Source: Candidatus Dependentiae bacterium
GTDB lineage: Bacteria; Babelota; Babeliae; Babelales; RVW-14
DNA length: 64,000 bases
Assembly: GCA_018266175.1 (NCBI GenBank)
Contig: JAFEAY010000025.1
Location: forward strand, 124,001-188,000
Direction: 5' to 3'
Shown: piece after piece, positions 1-10,015 of the stretch
Numbering within the stretch: position 1 is the first letter of the stretch
Layout: each line of letters begins with the position of its first letter
The notes under the pieces: generated by a model
Seen by the model: only the letters and a program-made list of their open reading frames with translations
What the model was told of the DNA's origin: nothing
The model's database searches: none
Position numbers and translations under genes: made by a program

Positions 1-282
1 GCGCTCGTCCCATAAGACCCAAGAAACTTGGCAGAACTTCTGTTCAAGCTCTTCTTTGAGTGCAACAATTTTTTTGGTCTGATCACTTTCTGTGCCCGCG
101 CCAACTGTTTTTGGATAGCCAACAACAACGGTTGAAATTGGTTCTTGTGCCAATGTTTTGTTTAAAAAGGTTTCAAGTTCGCCAATCTGAACCGTTTGGT
201 ACGGACGGCATGAGATTCCCAAGCCATCGGAAATCGCTGAGCCAACCCATACATCACCCAGATCAAGTGCTAAAATCTTCAT
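1..282 (-). CDS. ruvX: RuvX/YqgF-family Holliday junction resolvase-like nuclease (3' end beyond window)
   Basis: The first 94 codons of a minus-strand gene that runs off the left edge. The protein starts MKILALDLGDVWVGSAISD, which carries the RNase H-fold signature of this family with the catalytic Asp at residue 7 (LALDLG). A family-typical DER triplet lies at residues 92-94 after a hydrophobic strand, and the GYP motif is at 55-57. Members process the 5' end of pre-16S rRNA and were first described as putative Holliday junction resolvases. The gene is divergent from polA. The family assignment is firm; the missing C-terminus (about 45 residues expected) cannot be judged. Confidence 0.9.
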   Translation of the reverse strand, partial: MKILALDLGDVWVGSAISDGLGISCRPYQTVQIGELETFLNKTLAQEPISTVVVGYPKTVGAGTESDQTKKIVALKEELEQKFCQVSWVLWDER

Positions 283-300
283 CAGTTCCTACTTTTTAGG

Positions 301-328
301 TGAATCCCCGCATTCGCGAGGATGACAG
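301..328. repeat. REP-like short palindromic sequence
   Basis: In the divergent ruvX-polA gap (283-506), CCCCGCATTCGCGAGG (306-321) can fold into a hairpin with five of six pairs around an ATTC loop. It sits in a context (gaatccc...ggatgac) like the dispersed REP/intergenic palindromes of many bacteria, whose translation gives the familiar NPRIREDD peptide. Only one copy was seen here, so it is a candidate. Nothing else was recognised in the gap apart from the polA ribosome binding site. Confidence 0.3.
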
Positions 329-506
329 CCCCTGTTTGGTCACAATTTATTTACAAAACGTACTAATATCTTATCTGATACTCAGACACAAAGACAAAGT
401 ATACCCCATGACAGCAAAACGGAGCAAGCCTCTTCACAACAGCGTATTTGCTGCTACGCTGAGGGAAAGATTTAAAATTTGACCAAGAAAAATTTAGGAA
501 CTCACT

Positions 507-3296
507 GTGCACCGAATAAAAAAAGAGGCGATCTTTGTTATTGACGCTTCATACCTCATGTACCGTTCATATTATGCGATCAAGCCACTCTTCACCTCTG
601 GGGGCACACCAACACAGGCAACCTACGGCTTTTTTCGAGCATTCAAAAAAATAATGGATGACTTTCATCCGACAAATATTATTGTTGCGTGGGACAGTAA
701 GGGGCCAACATTTCGCAACGAAATGTACACAGCATATAAAGCAACGCGCTCAGCGCCCCCCAGTGACCTCTTCGTTCAAAAAGAGCATATCCAAAAAGTT
801 CTTGATGCCATGGGCGTTTGCCAAATGGCGCAACCAGGCTTTGAAGCTGACGACGTCATCGCTGCTATTGCCCAAAAATTTCGCCCCGATTATCAAATTG
901 TTCTGGTCTGCCCCGACAAAGATATGTATCAGTTGATGGGTAAAAATTTGCTCGTGTTTGACCCATTTAAAAATCGGCTCTTTGATCAAGCTGAATATGA
1001 GCAAGAGCTTGGCTTTCCCACAGAAAAGCTGCCTTTTTATTATTCACTGCTCGGCGACGCTTCAGATAATATTCCGGGCGTACGAGGAATTGGTAAAAAA
1101 GGGGCACTTGATTTGGTCGTTCAATTTGATTCACTTGATGACCTGTATGCAAACATCGATAACCTTGAAAAAGAACGAACACGCAAGAGCTTGCTTGAAT
1201 ACAAAGATGATGCTTATTTAAGCTATCAACTTTTTTTACTCAAGCCCTTTGACTTAGAAGTTCCTAAAAATTGCATGGAATTCAACCCTGAGCAATGGCA
1301 CCAAGCGGCAGCTCTTTTTACGCAACTTGAGTTTTTTAGTTTTGTTAAAAAGCCATCAGTCCAAAAGAATATTTTTGAAGTAAGCAATTCAGACAACAAT
1401 AACATTACCGTTGTTCCTGAACATTTGGCTGATACCCCCAGCACTATTGCGACACGCCAACTCACAGAAAAACCGTGGGAATGCCTGATTGTTGAAACCG
1501 AAGAAGGGCTTGCAACACTCATTCATGAAATTAAAAAAGCGGGCGAATGCGCCCTTGATACTGAGACCAATGGCATCGACGCCATGAGCTGCCAGCTTGT
1601 TGGCATTTCTTTTGCCGTTAATACGGAACAAGCGTATTACATCCCGTTTTTACATCCACCAATTGGCCAACATCAACAGCTTGACCGCAAGCAAACACTT
1701 GCTCAACTCAAACCTGTTCTTGAGGACAAGCGTATTGCCAAATATATGCACAATGCAAAGTTTGATGAACTCGTTTTGCGCAATTTTGGCATCACGATAG
1801 AAGGCACAACCTTTGACACTATTTTAGCCGCAAATCTGTTTCGGAGTGATGATGAAAAAATTAATCTCAAAGATCTGTCTGCGCAATATCTTCACGAACC
1901 AATGATGCGCTTTAAAGATCTAATGGGTAAGCAGTACAAGGCCTTTGATCAAATTCCTGTAGAAAATGCTGCGCCCTATGGAGCACACGATTCACTCCAA
2001 ACACTCAAACTCAAACACATTCTTGAAAAAAAACTTGCGCACGAAAAAGTACTCTGTGCGTTTTTTCACGATGTTGAAATGCCGTTCTACAAAGTTCTCC
2101 TCAAGATGGAGCAAACCGGCATTATGCTTAACGCACCGGTTCTTACCGCAATCTCAAAACAAGCAACTAAAAGTATTCATACAATTAATGAAAAAATTGC
2201 CGCAGCTATTGGTTCAGATAAAATTAATGGGCATGAGATTAATTTGAACTCGCCCAAGCAAATTGAAGTACTCCTTTTTGATAAGCTCAACCTGAGTCCG
2301 GTTAAAAAAAGCCCAAAGGGGAAACGGTCAACTGACCGCGATGTATTAGATGAGTTAAGCAAAGTTCACCCTATTCCTGGCTTAATTTTGCAATATCGCG
2401 AGCTTGCAAAACTTCAGAACACGTACCTTGAACCGCTCCCTCTTTTTGTTAACAAAAAAACAGGGCGCGTACACACCTCATACAGCCAAACCATGGTAAC
2501 AACCGGCCGACTTTCAAGCGCTAACCCTAACCTGCAAAATATTCCCACGACCCAAGGACTTGGCCTTGCCGTGAGAGGAGCATTTATTGCACCTGAAGGC
2601 AGACAATTTATCTCTGCAGACTATGCACAGGTTGAGCTCCGTATTCTTGCTTACTTATCGCAAGATGAAAATTTGATGAAGGTATTCTCATCTGATATGG
2701 ATATTCATACACAGACCGCATCCCAACTCTTAGGAATTCCCCCTGAACAGGTCAGTCATGAAGACCGCCAACTGGGTAAACGGATTAATTTTAGCATCAC
2801 CTACGGGCTTACACCGTATGGCCTGGCTCAAGATCTTGAAATCAGTCCAAAGCAGGCCAAGGAGTATATCGATAAATACTTTGCTACCTACCCAGGAATA
2901 GCAGTTTGGATGGAAAAAACGGTCGAATTTGCCCAAAAGCATGGATACGTCGAAACGCTCATGGGCAGACGTCGCTACTTACCCCAAATTCATGAAAAAA
3001 ATAGAACTCTGTTTGAATCTGCTCGCCGCATGGCTATTAACTCTCCGGTACAGGGCACACAAGCTGAGATTATGAAAGTAGCAATGACCCGGCTAGATGA
3101 TCTTTTTGAGCAAAAAAAACTTGATGCCCGACTCATTTTACAGATTCATGACGAGGTGCTTATTGAGGTTGATAACAAGGCAAAAGATGCTGTGGAAGCC
3201 ATTGTTCGAGAAACCTTTGAAGAAGTTGTCAACTGGAATGTGCCGCTTAAAGTGACACTACGAGCTGGAAATAACTGGGGCGATGTCACAAAATAA
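507..3296 (+). CDS. polA: DNA polymerase I with intact 5'-3' and 3'-5' exonuclease domains
   Basis: A 929-residue family A polymerase for Okazaki fragment maturation and repair synthesis. Residues about 8-290 form the 5' flap nuclease domain (FVIDASYLMYRSYY, FEADDVIA, GDASDNIPG). The proofreading domain is intact: Exo I ALDTETNG with D351 and E353, Exo II YMHNAKFDEL, Exo III YGAHD. The polymerase domain carries motif A SADYAQVELR (D705), motif B around RINFSITYG, and motif C QIHDEV (H881-D882-E883). The length matches full-length Pol I. The start is GTG, 7 nt after an AGGA. Intact proofreading is worth noting because many reduced genomes have lost it. Confidence 0.98.
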   Translation: MHRIKKEAIFVIDASYLMYRSYYAIKPLFTSGGTPTQATYGFFRAFKKIMDDFHPTNIIVAWDSKGPTFRNEMYTAYKATRSAPPSDLFVQKEHIQKVLDAMGVCQMAQPGFEADDVIAAIAQKFRPDYQIVLVCPDKDMYQLMGKNLLVFDPFKNRLFDQAEYEQELGFPTEKLPFYYSLLGDASDNIPGVRGIGKKGALDLVVQFDSLDDLYANIDNLEKERTRKSLLEYKDDAYLSYQLFLLKPFDLEVPKNCMEFNPEQWHQAAALFTQLEFFSFVKKPSVQKNIFEVSNSDNNNITVVPEHLADTPSTIATRQLTEKPWECLIVETEEGLATLIHEIKKAGECALDTETNGIDAMSCQLVGISFAVNTEQAYYIPFLHPPIGQHQQLDRKQTLAQLKPVLEDKRIAKYMHNAKFDELVLRNFGITIEGTTFDTILAANLFRSDDEKINLKDLSAQYLHEPMMRFKDLMGKQYKAFDQIPVENAAPYGAHDSLQTLKLKHILEKKLAHEKVLCAFFHDVEMPFYKVLLKMEQTGIMLNAPVLTAISKQATKSIHTINEKIAAAIGSDKINGHEINLNSPKQIEVLLFDKLNLSPVKKSPKGKRSTDRDVLDELSKVHPIPGLILQYRELAKLQNTYLEPLPLFVNKKTGRVHTSYSQTMVTTGRLSSANPNLQNIPTTQGLGLAVRGAFIAPEGRQFISADYAQVELRILAYLSQDENLMKVFSSDMDIHTQTASQLLGIPPEQVSHEDRQLGKRINFSITYGLTPYGLAQDLEISPKQAKEYIDKYFATYPGIAVWMEKTVEFAQKHGYVETLMGRRRYLPQIHEKNRTLFESARRMAINSPVQGTQAEIMKVAMTRLDDLFEQKKLDARLILQIHDEVLIEVDNKAKDAVEAIVRETFEEVVNWNVPLKVTLRAGNNWGDVTK

Positions 3297-3486
3297 TTTT
3301 GACATTTAACCTAAAAGACGGCAGACTTGGGTTAATTGTAGTTCAAGGAAAAGCGAGCGTAGTAGAAGAAGATTTGTGTTTCTAGATTGGCCAATTTAAG
3401 GCTTATCGAAGATTTGCAAAATGAGTCTGAAAATGTTCAAAAACAATGAGTGTTTGCAAAAACATACGTAACTAAAGGATGAGACG

Positions 3487-3756
3487 ATGGCAACGAGTAA
3501 AACCGGTGGCTCGACAGGTAATGGCCGCGAAAGTCATTCTAAACGCCTTGGCTGCAAAAGATTCGATGGTCAATTAGTTAGCTCAGGTCAAATTTTAGTC
3601 CGTCAACGCGGTACGAAAATTCACCCTGGCGCAGGGGTTATGCGCGGTGGCGATGATACGCTGTTTGCATCTACAGGTGGATATGTTAAATATCGCAGTG
3701 GATTCAAAGGCAGAAAATTCGTTACGGTCACCTCTGTAAACGTCAATATTAAATAG
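3487..3756 (+). CDS. rpmA: 50S ribosomal protein L27
   Basis: An 89-residue L27 starting [20 protein letters not shown], with the conserved [10 protein letters not shown] and DDTLFA segments. L27 reaches the peptidyl transferase centre through its N-terminal tail. There is no Firmicutes-type N-terminal extension, so no processing is needed. It has a clear AAAGGA ribosome binding site. The usual partner rplU (L21) is not upstream: the 190-nt gap after polA has no ORF for it. secF follows 28 nt downstream and may be cotranscribed. Confidence 0.98.
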   Translation: MATSKTGGSTGNGRESHSKRLGCKRFDGQLVSSGQILVRQRGTKIHPGAGVMRGGDDTLFASTGGYVKYRSGFKGRKFVTVTSVNVNIK

Positions 3757-3784
3757 ATTTCGGTCTGTTGAGATTGGAGAGACG

Positions 3785-4681
3785 ATGCAGGTCACGACGG
3801 CTGATTCCGTAAAATATAAATATGATTTTTTAAAATATCGATCAATTTGGCTTTTTGTATCCATCGCCTACATTGTTGTAGGAGTTGGTTTTTACATTGC
3901 TAAAGGCGGGTTTAGTTATCACATCGATTTTACGGGCGGCGCTGAATTGCGCGTCTCGTTTGAAAAACCCTCCGATATTTCAACGGTACGTGGTATCATC
4001 AGTGCCAAGGGTTGGAAAGACGCTTCAATTCAAAGCGTAGGTTCTACCGGTAAGAATTTTATTATCCGTGTTGGCAGTCTTGATAGCGATACCGAAGCAC
4101 ACATCAAAAGAGATTTAACCGATGGCATGGACGATAACAAGGTCCACATTGACAACGTTTCATGGGTTGGCGCTGAAGTAGGAAAAGATACAAAGACGAA
4201 TGCAATTACGGCTATTCTTATTTCTTTGTTCTTCTTACTCCTTTACATTGCAGTTCGTTTTGAATTTCGATTTGGAATCGGCGCAGTGCTATCACTCGTG
4301 CATGATTTACTTGCTATTCTGGCATTTATTCTTGTGTTCAACGAAAGTATTTCGTTACACGTTTTAGCTGCGATTTTGGCAATTCTTGGATATTCTATGA
4401 ATGACACAATTGTGATTTTCAGCAGAATTCGAGAAAATTTAAGCAAATTAAAGGGAATTTCGGAGTATGATTTGGTTAATTTAAGCATTAACCAAACACT
4501 GCGTCGAACACTCTTAACAAGTAGTGCAACGTTATTATCAGTCCTTGCAATTTTATTGCTTGGTGGAGAAACGTTACGGGGGTTGTCGCTTGTTATGTTT
4601 ATCGGGATTATTGTTGGAACATATTCCTCAATTTACATCGCAAGTCCTGTTATGATGTTAGCTGGCAAGGCAAAGAAATAA
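3785..4681 (+). CDS. secF: Protein translocase subunit SecF
   Basis: A 298-residue inner-membrane protein. It has one N-terminal span (about 23-41), the conserved periplasmic IDFTGGAELRV motif, a periplasmic domain to about residue 135, then five spans including SMNDTIVIFSRIREN, the RND-type signature of SecF. With SecD it uses the proton gradient to pull preproteins out of the Sec channel, in keeping with the heavy export load of this region. SecD is not adjacent, so the two are encoded separately. The ribosome binding site is GGAGAG, 4 nt before the ATG. Confidence 0.96.
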   Translation: MQVTTADSVKYKYDFLKYRSIWLFVSIAYIVVGVGFYIAKGGFSYHIDFTGGAELRVSFEKPSDISTVRGIISAKGWKDASIQSVGSTGKNFIIRVGSLDSDTEAHIKRDLTDGMDDNKVHIDNVSWVGAEVGKDTKTNAITAILISLFFLLLYIAVRFEFRFGIGAVLSLVHDLLAILAFILVFNESISLHVLAAILAILGYSMNDTIVIFSRIRENLSKLKGISEYDLVNLSINQTLRRTLLTSSATLLSVLAILLLGGETLRGLSLVMFIGIIVGTYSSIYIASPVMMLAGKAKK

Positions 4682-4835
4682 TTGGATTGTAAGACTCACT
4701 TATTCTGAAACTTTGAAGCACTCAAGACTTTTTTAAAAGCGGTCTTGCCCCATTTCGATGGAGCATCCTTTCAGTAAATCCACGCGACGCTTTCTTTAAG
4801 CTCCATAAATTCTGATTTTTTTTGAGCAAGTATGC

Positions 4836-4873
4836 ACTTTGCACGATTTTTTAATAAGCCGTGCAAAGTTTTT
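4836..4873 (+). terminator. Intrinsic terminator between secF and rho
   Basis: A perfect 10-bp stem, ACTTTGCACG (4836-4845) with CGTGCAAAGT (4860-4869), 14-nt loop, runs straight into five T residues (4869-4873). It lies 155 nt after secF, so the transcript would carry a long 3' leader that has its own inverted repeats: CAAGAC/GTCTTG near 4720-4745 and GGAGC/GCTCC near 4758-4805. The rest of the 308-nt gap (4682-4989) holds no gene I can recognise. Confidence 0.85.
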
Positions 4874-4989
4874 CTAATTTGCTGATAACTTAAATAATGT
4901 CGGTGTGAGATACATGATACATCTTGAGTCTTCTTTCATTTTTTGATGTGTCTTAAATACAAGTTTAATCCTCTAACAGTTCTAGGGAT

Positions 4990-6423
4990 ATGGTTAATAC
5001 GAATAACAAAAAGAACAGTAGAATTTCCGCGGATACAACAAACAGAGATTCTCATTCTCAAGCAGCACCTCGAAATCAAAATCAAGGTCCTGTTGATGAT
5101 GTCAACCCTCAACACGCCACACCGGAACAATCAGCGCCTAAAGCAACAATTAATGTTCAAGAACTCAAAGAGATGAACATTACCAACCTGATCAACTATG
5201 CTCAAGGCCTTGGCATTCCTGAAATAAGCTCACTGAAGAAACAAGAAATTATTTTTAAAATCTTGGAATCTCAGTCTGATCAACGCGTCGAAATTTACGG
5301 CGAAGGAATTCTTGAAAAGCTTCCTGATGGGTTTGGTTTTTTACGCTCTCCTAAATTTAATTATGTACCGGGTCCAGACGACATCTACGTCTCACCGGTC
5401 CACATGAAAAAATATGGACTCCGGACCGGAGACGTTGTGAGGGGGACCATTAGAAAACCTAAAGAGGGTGAGAAATATTTTGCGTTGCAACGTGTTGAAA
5501 GTATCAACTATCAACCACCAACTCACTCATCGAATAAAACAATGTTTGAAAACTTAACGCCACTTTTTCCTAATGAAAAATTTAATCTTGAAGCTCATCC
5601 TGGCGTCATATCAACAAGACTTCTTGATATCCTTGTTCCAATTGGAAAAGGACAACGTGGTCTGATTGTTGCACCTCCTCGTACAGGTAAAACATCTATT
5701 CTTAAAGAAATTGCAAATACCATTTTGCAGAATCACCCTGAAGTAATCATGATGATTCTGCTGATTGATGAACGCCCTGAAGAAGTAACCGATATGGAAC
5801 GTTCAGTCAAAGCAGAAGTTATTAGCTCGACCTTTGACGAATACGCAACACGCCATGTTCAAGTTGCAGAAATTGTACTTGAAAAGGCCAAGCGCCTCGT
5901 TGAATGTGGTCGCGACGTCGTTGTTTTGCTCGACTCACTCACGCGTCTTGCTCGTGCTTACAACACGCTAGCTCCATCATCCGGTAAAGTATTGACCGGT
6001 GGTATTGATGCCAACGCATTACAACGACCAAAACGCTTCTTAGGTGCTGCTCGAAATATCGAAGAAGGCGGCTCGCTGACTATTCTTGCAACCACACTTG
6101 TTGAAACTGGCTCCCGAATGGACGAAGTTATTTTCGAAGAATTCAAGGGAACAGGTAACATGGAAATTCACTTGACCAGAAAACTTTCCAACCGTCGTAT
6201 CTACCCTGCATTTGATCTGCAAGCTTCAGGTACACGTCGTGAAGAGTTGATGCTCAATGAAGAAGCGGTTAAGAATATGTGGGTATTGCAGAAGTTTATT
6301 GGTACCATGAATACCGTTGAGGGAATGGAACTTCTTATTGATAAAATGAAGAAGACCAAAACCAATGCTGAATTCTGGGACTTGATGCTCAAGAAAAAAA
6401 GCCCTGATAATTCTAAGAAATAA
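4990..6423 (+). CDS. rho: Transcription termination factor Rho
   Basis: A 477-residue hexameric RNA helicase. Residues 1-50 are a polar, Asn/Gln-rich low-complexity extension. Then come the Rho N-domain (about 54-95), the cold-shock-like RNA-binding domain ([17 protein letters not shown]), and the RecA-like motor. Walker A is APPRTGKT (228-235), the Walker B region is [14 protein letters not shown], and the R-loop is GGIDANAL. All motor motifs are present. A weak GGG-type ribosome binding site precedes the ATG. tsaD begins only 9 nt after the stop, so the two are probably cotranscribed. Confidence 0.98.
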   Translation: MVNTNNKKNSRISADTTNRDSHSQAAPRNQNQGPVDDVNPQHATPEQSAPKATINVQELKEMNITNLINYAQGLGIPEISSLKKQEIIFKILESQSDQRVEIYGEGILEKLPDGFGFLRSPKFNYVPGPDDIYVSPVHMKKYGLRTGDVVRGTIRKPKEGEKYFALQRVESINYQPPTHSSNKTMFENLTPLFPNEKFNLEAHPGVISTRLLDILVPIGKGQRGLIVAPPRTGKTSILKEIANTILQNHPEVIMMILLIDERPEEVTDMERSVKAEVISSTFDEYATRHVQVAEIVLEKAKRLVECGRDVVVLLDSLTRLARAYNTLAPSSGKVLTGGIDANALQRPKRFLGAARNIEEGGSLTILATTLVETGSRMDEVIFEEFKGTGNMEIHLTRKLSNRRIYPAFDLQASGTRREELMLNEEAVKNMWVLQKFIGTMNTVEGMELLIDKMKKTKTNAEFWDLMLKKKSPDNSKK

Positions 6424-6431
6424 TTGCACCT

Positions 6432-7475
6432 ATGGCACGATATATTCTTGGAATTGAAACTTCTTGCGATGAAACAGCAGCTGCGGTTTTTGATATAAAA
6501 AACCGCACTATCCTTTCAAATGTTCTCTTTTCGCAAATTGCAGAGCATGGGGTTTATGGTGGAGTTGTTCCCGAAATAGCCTCACGCTCTCAACTTGAAA
6601 AAATTGATGGCATTGTGCGCAAAGCGCTCGATGATGCCAAGGTTTCACTTGATGCCATCGATATCATTGGAGTAACCTGTAAGCCGGGGCTTGTTGGTTC
6701 GCTGCTTGTCGGTATATCATTTGCCAAAGCCCTTGCATGGGCTGGCAATAAGAAGCTTATTGGTGTTGACCATTTAGAAGGTCATATCTTTTCATCATTT
6801 CTTAAGCCTGATGGCTCTTTTAATGAACAACTAAGCTTTCCTCATATCTGCTTGTCGGCATCTGGAGGGCACACCGCTATCTATTTGGTTAAAGATTTTG
6901 GGGTGTACGAACTGATTGCAGCAACGATTGATGATGCTGCAGGAGAAGCATTTGATAAAGTTGCCAAGATGATGGGGTATAACTATCCGGGCGGAGCCAC
7001 AATTGAGCGGCTGGCAAGCGAAGTACAATTCAAAGATTTTTATAAATTTACGCGCACAAGAAAAACTGAAATTTTCTTCAGCTTTTCTGGACTCAAAACT
7101 GCAGTACTCTATCGCTTGGTTAAGCTGGGTGTCTATGATCTTGCACAAGGGCCATTACTTGCTCAGATGAGTCATCAGATCAAGCAAGAAATTTCAAGTT
7201 CACTGCTGGTTTGCATCACTGATATTTTTGAAAATAATATCAAGCAAGCACTCAGGATGTACCCTGATGTCAAAGCGGTTACTTTTGTTGGCGGTGTTGC
7301 CTGTAATAAATACATGAGAACTCGCCTTGAAAAAGTATGCCAGCGGAGAGGCAAACAATTCTTTGCTGCTCCACCGCAATCGTGCACTGACAATGCTGCA
7401 ATGATTGCGCTTGTTGCAAGCTACAAAGCTAAACAGGGCAAATTTTCAGATCTGACACTCGATGTCTTTGGGTAG
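6432..7475 (+). CDS. tsaD: tRNA N6-adenosine threonylcarbamoyltransferase TsaD
   Basis: A 347-residue Kae1/TsaD protein that transfers threonylcarbamoyl to A37 of ANN-decoding tRNAs, with TsaB/TsaE partners not found here. The N-terminus ILGIETSCDETAAAV is the family ASKHA signature. The metal-binding HLEGH motif and the glycine-rich ASGGHTAIY loop are intact, and the C-terminal CTDNAAMIA carries the conserved Asp. It starts 9 nt after rho without a good ribosome binding site, suggesting translational coupling. Confidence 0.97.
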   Translation: MARYILGIETSCDETAAAVFDIKNRTILSNVLFSQIAEHGVYGGVVPEIASRSQLEKIDGIVRKALDDAKVSLDAIDIIGVTCKPGLVGSLLVGISFAKALAWAGNKKLIGVDHLEGHIFSSFLKPDGSFNEQLSFPHICLSASGGHTAIYLVKDFGVYELIAATIDDAAGEAFDKVAKMMGYNYPGGATIERLASEVQFKDFYKFTRTRKTEIFFSFSGLKTAVLYRLVKLGVYDLAQGPLLAQMSHQIKQEISSSLLVCITDIFENNIKQALRMYPDVKAVTFVGGVACNKYMRTRLEKVCQRRGKQFFAAPPQSCTDNAAMIALVASYKAKQGKFSDLTLDVFG

Positions 7476-7517
7476 AACTCACTCAATCTCTATTTTTAGA
7501 TACTCTTTTCAAGAAAT

Positions 7518-7546
7518 AAAAAACCCCTCTCATTTAAGAAAGGGGC
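7518..7546 (-). terminator. Intrinsic terminator for the minus-strand gene at 7572
   Basis: Read on the minus strand, GCCCCT pairs with AGGGG (five or six GC-rich pairs) and is followed by six T residues (plus-strand A run 7518-7523). It sits 26 nt past the stop of the 7572-9065 gene. On the plus strand it lacks a T run, so it would not serve tsaD well. Confidence 0.75.
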
Positions 7547-7571
7547 ATAGCAAGAATTCAAGATTGATTTT

Positions 7572-9065
7572 TTAAACTGCTTGTGCAGCAATAGCATGCT
7601 GCTTAATTTCACCCAGCACATCCTTGTAAAGCCCAAGATGCCGATAGAAATGAGATGCATCTCGATGCGATTTTTTTACTTCTTCAACTTCACCCTGATC
7701 GCAGTTAAGTTTAAAAATATGCGCATTTTTGGCAATAAGCTTAGAAAGATGAAATGCGTGCATTAAAGGATCTTTGCGTATCACCAAGAAGTTTTGCGCA
7801 TCATCAACATCAACGCCACCAAAAATTCCCTGAACATGTACCGGTCCTTCCTCACGAGATGGCGAAGCACAGGCCTTAGAGCGTGAATGAAAAAGCGCCC
7901 CTCCTGCAAAAAGCGATACTATGGTTCCGAGTGGTGAAACCAAAAGCGTATCGTGACACTGATGCTTTATGTACGAGCTTTTCTTGAGCTCAAGCGCATA
8001 ACCAAATTTTGAGCTGTATGCGTAATAATATGAGCAGGCTCCACAATCATATAAAAATGCGGCAAACAGGCTATTGCCGTAAGAAAGTGAAAAAGGTTGA
8101 AATGCCTTTTCTGCTTGAGCTCTGATCAAGGTAACAAAATCTTGAAGGCTCTGTGCACGAAGCGCACTATCAAGCAGTTGCTTTGAAAGACTTTTTAACT
8201 TGCTGGCAGGCGCCAAAGCTTTAATACACTGGCTTACGCCTTCTGTTCCTCGCCACAAAAGCATCCGGTTATGCTTGCGGGCTTTGTATTCAAGCTCGAG
8301 TGCTTTGGCCACCATGCCATCACGTTTAAATTTTTTGGTTCTATCAAGCTCTTTTTTAAGCTTTTGAAAGTTATAGTCTGAAGCACTTACGCTCACTAAT
8401 TCAGTAATAATTTCCTGAGCCAAAGAAGCACTTTGTTGTTCAATTTTTTTAGAAAATTTTCCAGAGGTTGGAGGTTGTGCACAACCTCCAACGTGGTTTA
8501 TAAGGAATGAAGCAAGTTGTTGATGAGCACCAAATGCGAAATCACACACTGCTGACAATTCGTTAAATGCTGCATAAAAAGCAAAACTCAACCGACGCTC
8601 TTCAACTAAAGGCTTTCGAGCAATTGATTGGTAATAGAGTTCGTCAAACTCTCCAAGTAAAAATTTCTCTTGAATGACCTGAGCAGAATTATGAACAATC
8701 GAATCTTTTGAATTTTTAAAAAAAGTTAGATAACAAAAGAGCTCATAGAGTGTTGTAGGAACAAAAATAACATCTAAAATTTTATCAAGTTCTTGAAGCT
8801 TATTTCGTATAAATGTTTCTTCAGCATATGGCTGTGATGAGAAAAGCAATTCTTGCTCTTGTTGGGAAAATTCATGAATATGAGCCAAGCACATAGGCCA
8901 CTGATAGGTTGTTAAAATTTTATGAGCAGACTTGAAAAGTTCTTGATCAGAATCTTCAAGCGGTGCAAAGTCACCATGAACATGCTTGCCAATAACAAGC
9001 TCTGGAAGAACAAACGAAACTGAAGAAATACAGATGATGAGCAGAGCAATAATACGCTTGACCAT
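7572..9065 (-). CDS. Exported protein of unknown function
   Basis: A 497-residue protein with an N-terminal signal peptide (MVKRIIALLIICISSVSFVLP). The rest is mostly helical and soluble-looking, with a basic, charged stretch around 230-265 (KKELDRTKKFKRDG) and a Cys/Tyr-rich patch DCGACSYYYAY near 345. A short hydrophobic segment, LLVSPLGTIVSLFAGGALF, near 380 might associate with membrane. I recognise no known domain. A strong GGAGGT ribosome binding site precedes the ATG. A lineage-specific exported protein is likely; function unknown. Confidence 0.8.
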   Translation of the reverse strand: MVKRIIALLIICISSVSFVLPELVIGKHVHGDFAPLEDSDQELFKSAHKILTTYQWPMCLAHIHEFSQQEQELLFSSQPYAEETFIRNKLQELDKILDVIFVPTTLYELFCYLTFFKNSKDSIVHNSAQVIQEKFLLGEFDELYYQSIARKPLVEERRLSFAFYAAFNELSAVCDFAFGAHQQLASFLINHVGGCAQPPTSGKFSKKIEQQSASLAQEIITELVSVSASDYNFQKLKKELDRTKKFKRDGMVAKALELEYKARKHNRMLLWRGTEGVSQCIKALAPASKLKSLSKQLLDSALRAQSLQDFVTLIRAQAEKAFQPFSLSYGNSLFAAFLYDCGACSYYYAYSSKFGYALELKKSSYIKHQCHDTLLVSPLGTIVSLFAGGALFHSRSKACASPSREEGPVHVQGIFGGVDVDDAQNFLVIRKDPLMHAFHLSKLIAKNAHIFKLNCDQGEVEEVKKSHRDASHFYRHLGLYKDVLGEIKQHAIAAQAV

Positions 9066-9146
9066 GAAACCTCCATTAAAAGTTTATCGGTCAGTTTCCA
9101 CTACTTTTGAGAAACCTCACATAATCTCATGGTAATGGAATGCTCA

Positions 9147-9162
9147 GGCGTTGTAAAACGCC
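9147..9162. repeat. Short perfect hairpin GGCGTT/AACGCC
   Basis: A 6-bp perfect stem with a GTAA tetraloop in the gap between two minus-strand genes (9066-9197). There is no T run on either side, so it is not a normal terminator. It could be an RNA-stabilising 3' hairpin for the 9198-9893 gene. Confidence 0.35.
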
Positions 9163-9197
9163 CCCAGAGCGCAAAATTCAGTTAGAATCAAATTTTT

Positions 9198-9893
9198 TTA
9201 TCGATCAAGAACAAGCTGAACTTTTGGATTATTTCCAGGTACTTTTCGCTCAAAACGGGATGTTTGGTGAAAGGGACGAGAGTCCAGCGAATAGAGAATC
9301 GACTTGGCCGAAGAACGGTTTAAAACCTTATCATCCAGCTTGCTTTTGAGCACAATAGCAGGCAACTTAATAACCTGTTCTGGAAGATTCAAATTCCACA
9401 GTTCAAGCCGGTCAACGCATTTGGGGTCTACCAAGGCAACAATGGCGTGTTGAGGAATGACAAAATTTTTCTTGGTAAGCTTTTTTTCCTGAGCAAGCCA
9501 CTGCCCGTGATTATTGCTTGGACGGAAAGTAAAATAACGATAATTTTTATCGGGAATAACCCCATAAAATGCAACCGTATTACTTTTTTCAAACTGTTGA
9601 TCAATCTTTTTACAGATTACCAATGAGTACTTTTGAATATTGTTTGTATCAAGTGGAAGTGAAAAAAAGCCTTCGTTGTTGCTTCGTTGTTCTTTACCTT
9701 GATAGTAAATTCGATATTCAGGAACACGGTCGGCGCTAGCATTCTCTACTTTAATGCAACCACGCAGCTCAAAGCGATTACTTGGTCGAACTAGTTGCTC
9801 AGGCTTAACGGGGAACTGAACCGGTTGCTCATCGGCAGAGAGATTTGTTGCCAAACCGATAAGAGATATTAGAAACAAAAGGCGATAATTCAT
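9198..9893 (-). CDS. Exported protein of unknown function
   Basis: A 231-residue protein. I place the start at the Met of MNYRLLFLISLIGLATNLSA because a GGGGAG ribosome binding site lies 6 nt before it; an in-frame ATG 18 nt upstream has none. After the signal peptide (cleavage near LSA-DEQ) comes a beta-rich segment with RFELRGCIKVENASADRVPEYRIYYQG and SNNEGFFSLPLD. That pattern loosely recalls carboxypeptidase-regulatory-like or transthyretin-like beta sandwiches, but too weakly to assign. Two Cys residues (CIKV, VICKK) could form a disulfide. Function unknown. Confidence 0.75.
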   Translation of the reverse strand: MNYRLLFLISLIGLATNLSADEQPVQFPVKPEQLVRPSNRFELRGCIKVENASADRVPEYRIYYQGKEQRSNNEGFFSLPLDTNNIQKYSLVICKKIDQQFEKSNTVAFYGVIPDKNYRYFTFRPSNNHGQWLAQEKKLTKKNFVIPQHAIVALVDPKCVDRLELWNLNLPEQVIKLPAIVLKSKLDDKVLNRSSAKSILYSLDSRPFHQTSRFERKVPGNNPKVQLVLDR

Positions 9894-10015
9894 ACAAAAC
9901 TCCCCACACAAATCTATTGAATCTTTTTATTGTATGAGAATATAGCAGCGGTAGCACTTTGTGCAAGCTTAATGACAACGTACCAATATTTTCTCAATCA
10001 GTACTGACGCTGAGC

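Noticed and set aside
9140-9349. A 69-codon plus-strand frame before the 9198-9893 gene
   Set aside because: Mostly antisense to the exported protein and lacks a ribosome binding site or conserved features.
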